This document shows, piece after piece, positions 9,601 through 19,173 of a stretch of 64,000 nucleotides of DNA. The stretch's first letter is position 1; every line of letters starts with the position of its first letter. The notes under the pieces are model-generated. The model was not told where the DNA came from. It ran no database searches and worked only from the letters and a program-made list of their open reading frames with translations. A program made the translations under genes and the position numbers. Source of the DNA: Bacteroidales bacterium (GTDB lineage Bacteria > Bacteroidota > Bacteroidia > Bacteroidales > Paludibacteraceae); NCBI GenBank assembly GCA_022783865.1, contig JALFYY010000010.1, positions 124,001-188,000 of the forward strand, read 5' to 3'.

Positions 9601-10591
9601 TGATTAGCAGTTCTGCTATCTGTACGGCATTCAATGCGGCACCTTTCCGTATTTGGTCGCTTACGCACCAGAAACTCAGTCCTTTCTGATGGGTAATATC
9701 CGCCCGTACACGCCCGATGAATACTTCGTCTTTGCCCGATAGATACAGCGGCATAGGGTATATCTTTTGCGACGGGTCGTCCATCAGAATGCAACCCTTC
9801 GCATTGCGGAATGCTTCTTTTGCTTGTTCAGGACTGATAGGTTGTTCTGTTTCCACCCAGATACTTTCCGAATGTGCCCGAAGCGATGGAACACGGACGC
9901 AGGTCGCAGATACTTCAATGTCCGAATGCATTATCTTCCTTGTCTCATGGTACATCTTCATTTCCTCTTTGGTATAGTCGTTTTGGGTAAAGACATCAAT
10001 CTGGGGAATCAGGTTGTATGCCAATTGGTAAGCGAATTTGTCTGTTACGACCGGTTCGCCGTTAAGAACTTGTCTGTATTGTTCTTCCAGTTCCTGCATG
10101 GCGGCGGCACCTGCTCCTGACGCAGCTTGATAAGTCGCTACGTGGACCCGTCGTATATGCGAAAGTTGCTCTATCGCTTGTAGTGCCACAACCATCTGGA
10201 TAGTGGTGCAGTTCGGATTGGCGATGATGTTGCGGGGGTGGTGAAAAGCATCATTGGGGTTGACTTCGGGTACGACCAGCGGTACATCGCTTTCCATACG
10301 GAAAGCGCTTGAGTTGTCTATCATGATAGCGCCATAGCGGGTAATATCTTCTGCATATTCTTTTGATACACAGGCACCTGCCGACGTAAAGACAATATCG
10401 GTATCCCGAAACTGCTCTCCGTGCTGAAGTTCTTCTATCCGTATCTCTTGATTGTTGAACTCATACTTCCGCCCTGCACTTCGCTTCGAACCGAACAAGT
10501 GTAGCGAATCAAGCGGAAAATGTCTTTCCGATAATACTTTAAGCAATTCTTGTCCCACAGCGCCTGATGCACCCACGATAGCTATGTTCAT
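9596..10591 (-). CDS. asd: Aspartate-semialdehyde dehydrogenase
   Basis: Asd reduces aspartyl phosphate to aspartate semialdehyde, the branch point to lysine, diaminopimelate, threonine and methionine. The 331-residue protein starts with the NADP-binding fingerprint [13 protein letters not shown] (residues 5-17) and contains the active-site block [13 protein letters not shown] with catalytic Cys128. A second conserved block, [22 protein letters not shown], contains the substrate-binding and His region. The gene stands alone on the minus strand; its last codons lie in an AT-rich dispersed repeat. Diaminopimelate supply fits the mDAP-type MurE in the same window. Confidence 0.95.
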   Translation of the reverse strand: MNIAIVGASGAVGQELLKVLSERHFPLDSLHLFGSKRSAGRKYEFNNQEIRIEELQHGEQFRDTDIVFTSAGACVSKEYAEDITRYGAIMIDNSSAFRMESDVPLVVPEVNPNDAFHHPRNIIANPNCTTIQMVVALQAIEQLSHIRRVHVATYQAASGAGAAAMQELEEQYRQVLNGEPVVTDKFAYQLAYNLIPQIDVFTQNDYTKEEMKMYHETRKIMHSDIEVSATCVRVPSLRAHSESIWVETEQPISPEQAKEAFRNAKGCILMDDPSQKIYPMPLYLSGKDEVFIGRVRADITHQKGLSFWCVSDQIRKGAALNAVQIAELLIS

Positions 10592-10664
10592 AATAATCTG
10601 TTCTTTGTTATACTGGTTAATCTACGGTTCGGATACTTTTCTGTATATCCGTTTGTCGCTATGA

Positions 10665-10695
10665 CAAAAGTAATGCTTTTTTTTCTCTGGTGCAA
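10665..10695 (-). promoter_or_regulatory. asd promoter
   Basis: On the minus strand, TTG (10695-10693) and TACTTTTG (10672-10665, exact TAnnTTTG) are separated by 20 bases. The -7 box lies 73 bases upstream of the asd start codon. Confidence 0.75.
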
Positions 10696-10841
10696 CTCTT
10701 TTCGTCTTTTTCTTGCGTTTTTGTAACATGTTGGCTTGTGGAATTTGTGTAAAATGCCGAAAATGCTGTGCATTCGTAAAAATAATTAAGGTTTGCAATA
10801 AAAAAGTTCTTAGATATTTTCGCGGATTGTATTTTTTTGTG

Positions 10842-10849
10842 TATCTTTG
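10842..10849 (+). promoter_or_regulatory. -7 box TATCTTTG for the barrel protein gene
   Basis: TATCTTTG is an exact TAnnTTTG match 38 bases before the ATG at 10888. It is divergent from the asd promoter. No TTTG is found at the ideal -33 distance; the only nearby TTG (10827-10829) is too close. Confidence 0.6.
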
Positions 10850-10887
10850 CAGACTGAAAGTATAATACTGATTATTGATTGCTAATT

Positions 10888-11610
10888 ATGAAGAATTTAC
10901 GCTATCTTTTGATTTGTATCCTGCTTACCGGCTTTGTAGCAACAGACAGGTTTGTTTCTGCTCAATGTGGGTGCGATAAGATAAATACTAAGTTTCATAA
11001 ACAAACCGGTTTGTATGGGGTCAGAGAAGGTGGTAGTCTTCTTGCTTTGCAACTGAATGGTTTGTATTATTATGGTGATGCGGAATCACTGAAGATAAAT
11101 GCGGCACCCGAAAGTATGGCAGGCTTGGCTTCTTTGAGTTATGCTCAGATGTTTAGCCGTCATTTTGCTTGGCGTGTCGGTCTTAATGGAGGTCTGATTA
11201 GGGGAGATAATGAAAACGCTCCGAAAAAAACGTTTGATAAAAAGTTCACTACCGGTTTCTTTGAACCTTCAATTGGTGTGCAATACTATCCGTTTGATAA
11301 GGCAGGTTTCTATTTGTATGTCGGATTTTCTTTTGCTTGCAGTTTTATTGATTATCAGTATAAAGGCACTTCCGGTAAAACATTCGGTATCCTTCCGATG
11401 ATACCCGTGGAGTTGGGCTATAATTTCAATTTGGGTCACAATTGGGTGTTGGGTATCAATGTTGCCGTTCATCAGGGGTTGTGTGATCTCCCGAAGGCAA
11501 GTTTGGACGGATGGCCGCTAATATTCGATCAGAATAATACTGGTGCGGAAAATTGGGCGGATGGCTATTTCCAATTTGGTCTGACGATAGGTTATCGTAT
11601 AGTCCGATAA
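10888..11610 (+). CDS. Outer-membrane beta-barrel protein (porin-like)
   Basis: The 240-residue product begins MKNLRYLLICILLTGFVATD with a signal peptide likely cleaved near SAQ. The mature protein alternates polar and aromatic residues in strands such as FAWRVGLNGGLIRG and FYLYVGFSFACSF, and ends in YFQFGLTIGYRIVR, as expected for a small outer-membrane barrel of about eight strands. The ATG at 10888 is preferred over an upstream non-ATG codon at 10879 because the signal peptide starts there. Cargo or function is unknown. It is transcribed from its own promoter, divergent from asd. Confidence 0.75.
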   Translation: MKNLRYLLICILLTGFVATDRFVSAQCGCDKINTKFHKQTGLYGVREGGSLLALQLNGLYYYGDAESLKINAAPESMAGLASLSYAQMFSRHFAWRVGLNGGLIRGDNENAPKKTFDKKFTTGFFEPSIGVQYYPFDKAGFYLYVGFSFACSFIDYQYKGTSGKTFGILPMIPVELGYNFNLGHNWVLGINVAVHQGLCDLPKASLDGWPLIFDQNNTGAENWADGYFQFGLTIGYRIVR

Positions 11611-11633
11611 TGTATTCTGTCGTATAAATGTAG

Positions 11634-12866
11634 TTGTCGTTTGTGCCGAATAAGAAGAAAATAATCAACGACCCTGTGTTTGGATTTATCAGTATTCCAA
11701 ACGATTTCCTTTATGATTTGTTGCAGCACCCTTACGTACAAAGGCTCCACCGTATTCGCCAATTAGGTTTGAGCTTCTTTGTTTATCCGGGGGCTATGCA
11801 TAGTCGCTTTTTGCATTCGTTGGGTGCCATGCACCTGATGCAGGAAGCGATTGCTTGTTTGCGTCAGAAAGGTATTGAGATTTCCCATTCTGAAGGCAAT
11901 GCTGCTTGTGCCGCTATCCTTTTGCATGATATAGGGCACGGTCCTTTTTCTCATGTGTTGGAGCATACGCTCGTAAGTGGTATTTCGCACGAAGAAATCT
12001 CTCTGATGATGATGGAGCATATCAATCGGGAAATGGCTGGAGCGCTTGCTGAGGCGATTTGTATCTTCAAAAACGAATACCCGCGCCATTTCCTGCATCA
12101 GATGATATCTTCGCAGTTGGATGTTGACAGACTCGATTACCTTTGCCGTGATTCCTTTTTCTGTGGCGTCAACGAAGGTACTGTGGCTTCTGCCCGTATC
12201 CTGAAAATGCTCCAGGTGGAGAACGACAAACTGGTGGTCGAAGCAAAAGGTATCTATTCTATCGAGAAGTTCTTGGTGGCACGCCGGCTGATGTATTGGC
12301 AAGTCTATCTGCACAAAACGTCTGTGGCGGCAGAGCAATTGCTTATCAAGATACTCAGTCGTGCCAAATGCCTTTGTGCCGCCGGTCATAAGCTCTTTGC
12401 AACGCCGGCTTTGCGGTATTTCCTTTATCAGAATATCACGGCCGGTGAATTTGCCAAGGACGAAGAAGCTTTGGCGTACTATGCGCAGTTGGACGACAAT
12501 GATATTCTTTCGTCCGTCAAAGTATGGGCGGCATCCGACGACAAAGTGTTGTCAGTTCTGTGCCGTGCCTTCGTCAACCGGCAACTCTTTAAGGCGAAAG
12601 TGTTGGACGAACCGCTGCAAGATGATGATTTGTTGCGCCTTAAGCAGCAGTATATGGGCTATTTCGATATTGCCGAAGATGAGGCTGCCTGTTTCTTTGC
12701 AGAGCATTCTGTTTCCACTGACACCTATTCGGCAAAAGACGATTCTATCGATATCCTCTTCAAGTCGGGTGAGACCAAAGATATAGCCTTGGCGTCAGAT
12801 ATGCTCAATGTGCAGGTACTGACCAAACGGGTACAGAAACACTATTTGTTTTATTATAAGATATAG
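11634..12866 (+). CDS. HD-domain phosphohydrolase family protein
   Basis: The 410-residue protein has the signatures of the YdhJ/SamHD1-like HD superfamily: an N-terminal QRLHRIRQLGLSFFVYPGAMHSRFLHS block, the HD motif in AAILLHDIGHGPFSHVLEH (about residues 90-108), and the downstream SQLDVDRLDYLCRDS metal-binding block. Such enzymes hydrolyse phosphate esters of nucleotides, but the substrate is unknown. No ATG is suitable (ATG at 11628 is followed by a stop), so translation begins at TTG 11634 or GTG 11643. It precedes lpxD by three bases and heads the lipid A operon, a common arrangement in Bacteroidales. Confidence 0.87.
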   Translation: MSFVPNKKKIINDPVFGFISIPNDFLYDLLQHPYVQRLHRIRQLGLSFFVYPGAMHSRFLHSLGAMHLMQEAIACLRQKGIEISHSEGNAACAAILLHDIGHGPFSHVLEHTLVSGISHEEISLMMMEHINREMAGALAEAICIFKNEYPRHFLHQMISSQLDVDRLDYLCRDSFFCGVNEGTVASARILKMLQVENDKLVVEAKGIYSIEKFLVARRLMYWQVYLHKTSVAAEQLLIKILSRAKCLCAAGHKLFATPALRYFLYQNITAGEFAKDEEALAYYAQLDDNDILSSVKVWAASDDKVLSVLCRAFVNRQLFKAKVLDEPLQDDDLLRLKQQYMGYFDIAEDEAACFFAEHSVSTDTYSAKDDSIDILFKSGETKDIALASDMLNVQVLTKRVQKHYLFYYKI

Positions 12867-12869
12867 AAG

Positions 12870-13904
12870 ATGATGAATTTGAGTTTTACAGCGGAGCAGA
12901 TTGCTGCCATGTTGGGTGGAACGGTTGTAGGGGACAAACAATGTGCAGTGAACGACGTAAGCAGTATAGAAGACGGTCGCGAAGGCACTTTGTCGTTCCT
13001 TTGTGATGAGAAATATGTGCGTTATCTGCCTGATACCAAAGCGGGTATTGTGCTGATGAACCGTAATATAGAGTTTTCCGGTACAACCGATGCCACGCTG
13101 ATTTTGGTGGATAATGCCCGTGGTGCCATGGCACAGTTGTTGCAAGTCGTTTCGCAGTATCTTTCTCCAAAGAAACAAGGTGTAGAATCGCCTTCGTTCA
13201 TTGCCGATGGAGTGGAACTTCCTGCCGATGCTTATGTGGGGGCATTTGCCTATATCGGTAAGAATGTCCGTTTGGGCAAAGGCGTGCAAATCTATCCGCA
13301 GGTGTACATTGGTGATAACGCCGTGATAGGCGACAACACCATTCTTTATGCAGGTGTAAAGATATATCCTCATTGCCGGATCGGCAAGGATTGTATCTTG
13401 CATTCCGGAGTGGTTATTGGTGCCGACGGATTCGGTTTCGAACCCGATGCAAATGGTGTCTATCAGAAAGTGCCGCAGATTGGCAATGTCATTATTGACG
13501 ATGATGTTGAAATAGGTGCCAATACAACGGTTGACCGCGCTATGATGGGTTCTACCAGAGTACACCGTAATGTCAAACTTGATAATCTCGTGCAAGTGGC
13601 ACACAATGTCGAAGTGGGTGAATCCACAGTGATGTGCGCCCAAGTCGGTGTGGCAGGCTCTACAACAATTGGCAAGCATTGTTTGTTGACAGGTCAGGTG
13701 GGTGTAGCCGGACATATTCAAATCGCTGATGGATGTATCTTTGGTGCACAATCCGGTGTTGCGAATAGTGTTCTTGAAGCGGGAATGTACCAAGGAACGC
13801 CTGTGATGCCTGCTGCCAAATTCCGTCGTTCGGCAGTCGTATATAAGAACCTTTACGAATTGCAGACTGCTGTCCGCGAATTGCAGAAGAAAATAAAAGA
13901 TTAA
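12870..13904 (+). CDS. lpxD: UDP-3-O-acylglucosamine N-acyltransferase (LpxD)
   Basis: LpxD adds the N-linked acyl chain in the third step of lipid A synthesis. The 344-residue protein has the N-terminal uridine-binding domain (LSFTAEQIAAMLGG...SFLCDEKYVRYL) and then a left-handed parallel beta-helix of hexapeptide repeats (about residues 110-320). This includes GADGFGFEPDANGVYQKVPQ and the catalytic-His segment VQVAHNVEVG. Two adjacent ATGs (12870, 12873) could serve as start. It lies between the HD protein and the lpxC-fabZ fusion in one tight operon. Confidence 0.96.
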   Translation: MMNLSFTAEQIAAMLGGTVVGDKQCAVNDVSSIEDGREGTLSFLCDEKYVRYLPDTKAGIVLMNRNIEFSGTTDATLILVDNARGAMAQLLQVVSQYLSPKKQGVESPSFIADGVELPADAYVGAFAYIGKNVRLGKGVQIYPQVYIGDNAVIGDNTILYAGVKIYPHCRIGKDCILHSGVVIGADGFGFEPDANGVYQKVPQIGNVIIDDDVEIGANTTVDRAMMGSTRVHRNVKLDNLVQVAHNVEVGESTVMCAQVGVAGSTTIGKHCLLTGQVGVAGHIQIADGCIFGAQSGVANSVLEAGMYQGTPVMPAAKFRRSAVVYKNLYELQTAVRELQKKIKD

Positions 13905-13915
13905 ATTAGAGATAT

Positions 13916-15292
13916 ATGAAACAACATACAATAGCCGATTCGTTCACTTTTACGGGGAAAGGATTGCACACTGGGCTCAATCTTACAGCCCGTTTCTTAC
14001 CTGCCAAAGAGAACTTTGGCGTACGCATTTGCCGTGTCGATTTAGAGGGAAAGCCTTGTTATGAGGCGCTTGCGGATTATGTGTCGGAAACTTCCCGGGG
14101 TACTGTTCTGGAGCGTGGCGAGTGGAAAGTGTCCACCGTAGAGCACATGCTTTCCGCTTTATATGCTATGGGCGTTGACAACTGCCTGGTGGAAGTGGAC
14201 GGACCCGAAATACCTATCTTGGACGGTAGTGCCAAATACTTTGTAGAAGCTGTTCAGCGAGTGGGGTTGCAGGAGCAGAACGCCGGGCAAAAAGTATTCG
14301 TGGTACGTCACAAAATGGAATTCACCAATCCTGATACAGGCAGTAAAATCGAACTCTTGCCCGACGACGAATATAGTCTTGACGTATTGATAGGTTTCAA
14401 CTCGCCCGTATTGGGCAATCAGTATGCTTCGCTTTCCGCTTTGTCGGATTATGTGCAGGATATCGCTTCTGCCCGCACTTTCTGTTTCGTGCGTGAGGTA
14501 GAGCCGTTGCTCAAGTTGGGCTTGGTTAAGGGAGGCGATTTGCAGAATGCCGTTGTTATCTACGATCAAATCATGTCGCAAAGCGATTTCGATGCTTTGG
14601 CTGACCGTTTGGGACAACCTCACCAGGATGCCAACCGTTTGGGCTATCTTTGTCAGCTCAACTATGACAACGAGCCGGCACGCCATAAGTTGCTCGACCT
14701 CATCGGAGATCTCTCTTTGTTGGGATATCGTATTCAGGGTAAAGTGATTGCCACTCGTCCGGGACATACATCCAATACGGCTTTTTGTCGCCAATTACGC
14801 AAAGAAGTGACACGTACTGAGGTGTTGCCGCCTGTTTACAATGAGGCGCAGAAACCTGTTTTGGATACGAAGGATATTCTCAATCTCCTGCCGCATCGTT
14901 ATCCCATGTTGTTTGTTGACAAGGTGATAGAGATGACCGACAATCTCATCGTCGGCGTAAAGAACTTCACCACTAACGAACCTTTCTTCACAGGACACTT
15001 CCCTGGAGAACCTATCGTGCCGGGTGTTTTGTTGCTTGAAGCAATGGCACAAGCAGGCGGATTGCTCGTGTTGCATAACAAACCCGATGTGGGGCATTAT
15101 TCTACTTATTTCCTGAAGATTAACAATGCCAAGTTCCGCCAGAAAGTAGTGCCCGGTGATACATTGTTGCTCCGTTTGGAAATCACCGAACCCATTCGTC
15201 GTGGTATTGTGACGATGCAGGGGTATTGTTTCGTTGGCGAACGCATTGCCGCTGAAGCGGAACTGACAGCACAAATCGTAAAGAACAAATAG
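13916..15292 (+). CDS. lpxC-fabZ: Bifunctional LpxC deacetylase / FabZ dehydratase fusion
   Basis: The 458-residue product joins two enzymes. Residues 1 to about 300 are LpxC, the zinc UDP-3-O-acyl-GlcNAc deacetylase and committed step of lipid A synthesis (zinc-ligand helix STVEHMLSALYAMGVDN near residue 63; EIPILDGSA). Residues about 315-458 are FabZ, the (3R)-hydroxyacyl-ACP dehydratase of fatty-acid synthesis (LLPHRYPMLFVDKV with the catalytic His, and GHFPGEPIVPGVLLLEAMAQ). The fusion is characteristic of Bacteroidota. It couples lipid A and phospholipid supply, because both enzymes compete for the same hydroxyacyl-ACP pool. Confidence 0.97.
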   Translation: MKQHTIADSFTFTGKGLHTGLNLTARFLPAKENFGVRICRVDLEGKPCYEALADYVSETSRGTVLERGEWKVSTVEHMLSALYAMGVDNCLVEVDGPEIPILDGSAKYFVEAVQRVGLQEQNAGQKVFVVRHKMEFTNPDTGSKIELLPDDEYSLDVLIGFNSPVLGNQYASLSALSDYVQDIASARTFCFVREVEPLLKLGLVKGGDLQNAVVIYDQIMSQSDFDALADRLGQPHQDANRLGYLCQLNYDNEPARHKLLDLIGDLSLLGYRIQGKVIATRPGHTSNTAFCRQLRKEVTRTEVLPPVYNEAQKPVLDTKDILNLLPHRYPMLFVDKVIEMTDNLIVGVKNFTTNEPFFTGHFPGEPIVPGVLLLEAMAQAGGLLVLHNKPDVGHYSTYFLKINNAKFRQKVVPGDTLLLRLEITEPIRRGIVTMQGYCFVGERIAAEAELTAQIVKNK

Positions 15293-15317
15293 ATAAACTA
15301 TACATTAATTATATATT

Positions 15318-16097
15318 ATGAAACAACCATTAGCATATATTCATCCCGATGCGAAAATAGCAGACTCGGTCGTTATTGATCCTTTTGTTACCATTGATAA
15401 GAATGTAGAGATAGGCGAGGGCACACACATTGGTTCTAATGTAACCATTTGCGAGGGTGTGCGTATCGGCAAGAATTGCAAAATCTTCCCCGGAGCAGTG
15501 ATTGGTGCTATTCCGCAAGACTTGAAGTTCAAAGGCGAAGAAACCTATGTATATATTGGCGACAATACGGTTTTGCGTGAGTTTGTAACTGTTCACCGTG
15601 GTACTGCTTCGAAAGGTAAAACCGTGGTGGGCAGCAACTGTTTGATTATGGCTTATTGCCACGTGGCACACGACTGTGTGGTAGGCAACAATGTCATCAT
15701 GTCGAATGCAACGCAGTTGGCAGGTGAAGTCGTAGTTGGTGACTATGCCGTTATCGGTGGTGGTACGTTGGTACATCAGTTCACCCATATCGGTGCGCAT
15801 GTAATGATACAGGGCGGCTCCAAGATCAACAAGGATGTGCCTCCTTACATTATGGCAGGCCGCGAACCTATCCAATATAGCGGTGTCAACTCTATCGGAT
15901 TGCGTCGTCGCGGTTACACCAACGAGCAGATACTCAGTGTGCAGAATACCTATCGCTTGCTTTTCCAGTCGGGACTCAATGTCTCGCAAGCCATGGAGCG
16001 TATCGAAGCGGAATTGCCCAGTACTATCGAACGTGACGAGATTATATTGTTTGTACGCAATTCACCGCGTGGTATCCTCAAAGGCTATTTGGAATAA
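15318..16097 (+). CDS. lpxA: UDP-N-acetylglucosamine acyltransferase (LpxA)
   Basis: LpxA O-acylates UDP-GlcNAc, the first step of lipid A synthesis. The 259-residue protein has the hexapeptide beta-helix (residues 5-190), the family block GAIPQDLKFKGEETYVYIGD, the catalytic-His segment IMAYCHVAHDC, and the helical C-terminal domain with GLRRRGYTNEQI. It starts 25 bases after the lpxC-fabZ stop in the same operon. Order lpxD, lpxC-fabZ, lpxA is the usual one in Bacteroidales. Confidence 0.97.
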   Translation: MKQPLAYIHPDAKIADSVVIDPFVTIDKNVEIGEGTHIGSNVTICEGVRIGKNCKIFPGAVIGAIPQDLKFKGEETYVYIGDNTVLREFVTVHRGTASKGKTVVGSNCLIMAYCHVAHDCVVGNNVIMSNATQLAGEVVVGDYAVIGGGTLVHQFTHIGAHVMIQGGSKINKDVPPYIMAGREPIQYSGVNSIGLRRRGYTNEQILSVQNTYRLLFQSGLNVSQAMERIEAELPSTIERDEIILFVRNSPRGILKGYLE

Positions 16098-16134
16098 TCG
16101 TCGAAGTGTCACCTTATAAATAAATGTATTCATT

Positions 16135-17775
16135 ATGAATTTTATCGAGGAAATTGTCGAGAAAGACCTGCAAAACAAGCTCAATGACGGACGTATTCAA
16201 ACCCGTTTTCCGCCTGAGCCCAATGGATATTTGCATATCGGTCACGTCAAAGCCATCTGTATGGACTTTGGTATTGCTCAGAAATACAATGGTGTTTGCA
16301 ACCTCCGTTTCGATGATACCAACCCAGTGAAAGAAGATACCGAGTATGTGGATTCTATCATGGAAGACATTGCTTGGTTGGGCTTCAAATGGGGCAATGT
16401 TTATTATGCTTCCGACTATTTTGACAAACTCTATGACTTGGCTATCCGTTTTATCAAAGAGGGCAAAGCCTACGTTGATGAGCAAACTGCCGAACAGATA
16501 GCACAGCAGAAAGGTACACCTACCGAACCGGGTGTGGAGTCGCCTTATCGCAATCGTCCTGTCGAAGAAAACCTCCGGCTTTTCCAAAAGATGCAGGCAG
16601 GTGAGATTGAAGACGGCAAGATGGTGCTTCGTGCCAAGATTGATATGGCGAACCCGAACATGCACTTTCGTGACCCTATCATGTACCGCATCATTACTAC
16701 TCATCCGCACCATCGCACCGGACGCAAGTGGAATGTATATCCTATGTACGATTTTGCGCACGGGCAGTCCGACTATTTCGAGGGCGTTACGCACTCTATC
16801 TGTACGTTGGAGTTTGTAGTGCATCGTCCTTTGTACGACTATTTCCTGGATCAGTTTGTAGAAGGCGGCTATCGTCCGCATCAATACGAGTTCAACCGTC
16901 TGAATATTACCTATACGGTGATGTCGAAGCGCAAGATGTTGCAACTTGTCAAAGAAGGGCTTGTCGCCGGTTGGGATGATCCTCGTATGCCGACCGTTTG
17001 CGGTTTGCGCCGTCGTGGTTATACCCCCTCGTCTATCCACTCTTTCATCGATAAGATTGGCTATACCAAGGTGGAGGGTACTATCGACCTTGGACTTTTG
17101 GAACATACTATCCGTGAAGACCTTAAAGAGCAGGCACCTCGTATGTGTGCTATCTTCGATCCTGTTAAACTGGTTATTACCAACTATCCGGAAGGACAAA
17201 AGGAGACCATCATAGCAGAAAATATCGATGGTAAACCCGAATTGGGCACACGCGAAATGCCGTTTGGCAAGGAACTTTACATAGAGCGGGGCGATTTCAT
17301 GGAAGATGCTCCAAAGGATTTCTATCGTCTTTCGCCCAATGGAAGGGAAGTGCGCCTGAAGAATGCTTATATCATTCAAGCCACCGGTTGCGAGAAAGAT
17401 GCCGAAGGCAATATCACTGTTTATTGTACCTACGATGCCGATTCCAAGTCAGGCACAGAGGGTGGTAACCGCAAGGTGAAATCCACTATCAACTGGGTGG
17501 AATGCCAATCGGCTGTAGATGCAGAAGCCCGATTGTACGACCGGCTTTTTGCTGTGGAAGATCCGTCGGCGAGCGACAAGGATTTCCGTGAACTGCTCAA
17601 CCCTGATTCGCTCAAAGTGGTAACCTGCAAAGTGGAATCCTCGCTGAGCAATGCCAAGGCGTTCGATCACTTCCAGTTCCTCAAACAAGGCTATTTCGTA
17701 GTGGATCCCGATACGACTGCCGACCATCTCGTTTTCAACCGTACGGCCTCACTCAAAGACAACTGGAAAAAGTAG
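16135..17775 (+). CDS. glnS: Glutaminyl-tRNA synthetase
   Basis: GlnRS charges tRNA-Gln. The 546-residue class I synthetase shows RFPPEPNGYLHIGHVKAIC with the HIGH motif at residues 34-37, the nucleotide-fold block LRFDDTNPVKE, the KMSKS-type loop VMSKRKML near residue 262, and a GlnRS anticodon-binding C-terminal half (RDFMEDAPKDFYRLSPNGREVRL). The presence of GlnRS implies direct charging of tRNA-Gln. It follows lpxA by 37 bases on the same strand and is probably read through from the lipid A operon, although no metabolic link is known. Confidence 0.97.
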   Translation: MNFIEEIVEKDLQNKLNDGRIQTRFPPEPNGYLHIGHVKAICMDFGIAQKYNGVCNLRFDDTNPVKEDTEYVDSIMEDIAWLGFKWGNVYYASDYFDKLYDLAIRFIKEGKAYVDEQTAEQIAQQKGTPTEPGVESPYRNRPVEENLRLFQKMQAGEIEDGKMVLRAKIDMANPNMHFRDPIMYRIITTHPHHRTGRKWNVYPMYDFAHGQSDYFEGVTHSICTLEFVVHRPLYDYFLDQFVEGGYRPHQYEFNRLNITYTVMSKRKMLQLVKEGLVAGWDDPRMPTVCGLRRRGYTPSSIHSFIDKIGYTKVEGTIDLGLLEHTIREDLKEQAPRMCAIFDPVKLVITNYPEGQKETIIAENIDGKPELGTREMPFGKELYIERGDFMEDAPKDFYRLSPNGREVRLKNAYIIQATGCEKDAEGNITVYCTYDADSKSGTEGGNRKVKSTINWVECQSAVDAEARLYDRLFAVEDPSASDKDFRELLNPDSLKVVTCKVESSLSNAKAFDHFQFLKQGYFVVDPDTTADHLVFNRTASLKDNWKK

Positions 17776-17779
17776 AACA

Positions 17780-18217
17780 TTGACATATCAGCCTAACATA
17801 AAACTCCTCAACGGAAAGCAACACATCTTTTGCGACTGGCGGCGCAAGTTCGTCCGCCTCACACCTGAAGAGTGGGTGCGTCAGAATATCCTCCATAGTC
17901 TTGTGGAGGATTTTCACTATCCGTCCGCTATGTTGGCGGTTGAACAACCTATACGTGTGGGCAGCGTGCAAAAACGTTGTGATGCAGTTATTTATAGCCC
18001 GACGCTCCGTCCGGTTTGCATTGTGGAGTTCAAGGCTGAGAGCGTGAAACTGACGCAAGAGGTCTTCGACCAAGTTGCGGTTTACAATCGCAGTCTGCAA
18101 GTGGACAACCTGCTCATCTCCAATGGGGTAACTACCTGTTTTTGCCGTGTACAACCCTCTACGTATCAAATATTAGAAGCTATTCCAACCTACAACGACC
18201 TATGCCGGAACAAATAA
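17780..18217 (+). CDS. Type I restriction R-subunit N-terminal-like (HSDR_N_2) protein, PD-(D/E)xK fold
   Basis: The 145-residue protein begins at a TTG four bases after the glnS stop. It contains KFVRLTPEEWVRQNILHSL, then a nuclease-like core with RCDAVIYSP (Asp) and VCIVEFKAES (E-x-K), matching the PD-(D/E)xK arrangement of the HSDR_N_2 family found as a stand-alone gene in many Bacteroidota. There are no helicase or specificity genes nearby, so it is not part of a restriction system. It may be a nuclease of repair or RNA metabolism; that is inference. Its 3' end overlaps phoH by 16 bases. Confidence 0.8.
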   Translation: MTYQPNIKLLNGKQHIFCDWRRKFVRLTPEEWVRQNILHSLVEDFHYPSAMLAVEQPIRVGSVQKRCDAVIYSPTLRPVCIVEFKAESVKLTQEVFDQVAVYNRSLQVDNLLISNGVTTCFCRVQPSTYQILEAIPTYNDLCRNK

Positions 18218-19143
18218 TAGAACTATCCGAAACTTTGGATACTGCCGTTTTCTACGGTGTCAACAACCAGAACCTGCAACTCCTGCGTGATCTTTATCCT
18301 GCTGTGCGTGTGGTGGCGCGTGGCTATGTGGTCAAAGTTACGGGAGCAGACAAGGAAGTAGAACGGTTTGTACAGAACTTGCGAAAAGTGGAGCGGTTCT
18401 GCGTGGAGCACAATGTGCTTAATGAAGACATTATCATCGACTTGGTCAAAGGCATACATCCCACGACAGTCAAGCAAGACAATCTCATTCTCCACGGACT
18501 CAATGGCAAACCCATTCTTGCCCGTACCGAGAATCAGCAAATGCTGGTACGTGCTTTCGAGCATAACGACCTTTTGTTTGCAATAGGTCCTGCCGGTTCC
18601 GGTAAAACTTATACAGCCATTGCTTTGGCAGTACGCAGTCTGAAAAACAAGGAGGTGAAGAAAATTATCCTTTCCCGTCCGGCTGTGGAAGCAGGCGAGA
18701 AATTAGGTTTCCTTCCGGGCGATATGAAGGAGAAAATCGACCCTTATCTGCAACCTTTGTACGACGCTTTGCAGGAGATGCTGCCACCGCAGAAACTGCA
18801 GGAGTATATGGACAAGGGCATTATCCAAATCGCTCCGTTGGCTTTTATGCGCGGGCGCACATTGAGTAATGCCGTTGTTATTCTCGATGAGGCGCAGAAT
18901 ACTACTATTCCGCAAATCAAGATGTTCCTTACCCGTCTCGGTTTGAGCGGCAAGATGATTGTCACAGGCGACTTAACCCAAGTGGATTTGCCGCCTTCAC
19001 AGCGTTCCGGTTTGCGTGATGCCATTGAGGTTTTGCAAGACGTGCAGGGTATCTCTATTATCCATTTCAATCAGAAGGATATTGTCCGTCACCCTTTGGT
19101 GCAGCGCATTGTAGATGCCTACAAAAGAACAACAGATGACTAA
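18202..19143 (+). CDS. PhoH-like ATPase
   Basis: The start is the ATG at 18202, which lies inside the end of the preceding gene, giving 313 residues. The protein has an N-terminal KH-like/PIN-associated region (to about residue 100), Walker A GPAGSGKT at residues 129-136, and Walker B in AVVILDEAQNTT near residue 223. The TGDLTQVDLPPSQRSGLRDA block follows, typical of PhoH/YbeZ proteins. PhoH-like proteins of this group act with the YbeY endoribonuclease in ribosome and rRNA quality control. ybeY is not adjacent here. Same-strand neighbours are the nuclease-like protein and aroB. Confidence 0.92.
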   Translation: MPEQIIELSETLDTAVFYGVNNQNLQLLRDLYPAVRVVARGYVVKVTGADKEVERFVQNLRKVERFCVEHNVLNEDIIIDLVKGIHPTTVKQDNLILHGLNGKPILARTENQQMLVRAFEHNDLLFAIGPAGSGKTYTAIALAVRSLKNKEVKKIILSRPAVEAGEKLGFLPGDMKEKIDPYLQPLYDALQEMLPPQKLQEYMDKGIIQIAPLAFMRGRTLSNAVVILDEAQNTTIPQIKMFLTRLGLSGKMIVTGDLTQVDLPPSQRSGLRDAIEVLQDVQGISIIHFNQKDIVRHPLVQRIVDAYKRTTDD

Positions 19144-19173
19144 AATGTCCGTCATAGTTAATATACGCCACTT

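Noticed and set aside
16114..17379. Long open frame antisense to glnS (421 codons)
   Set aside because: Shadow of glnS, with no promoter box and no family resemblance.
17780..18217. Type I restriction system
   Set aside because: Only a small nuclease-like domain is present; there are no hsdS, hsdM or helicase genes, and the protein occurs alone between housekeeping genes.
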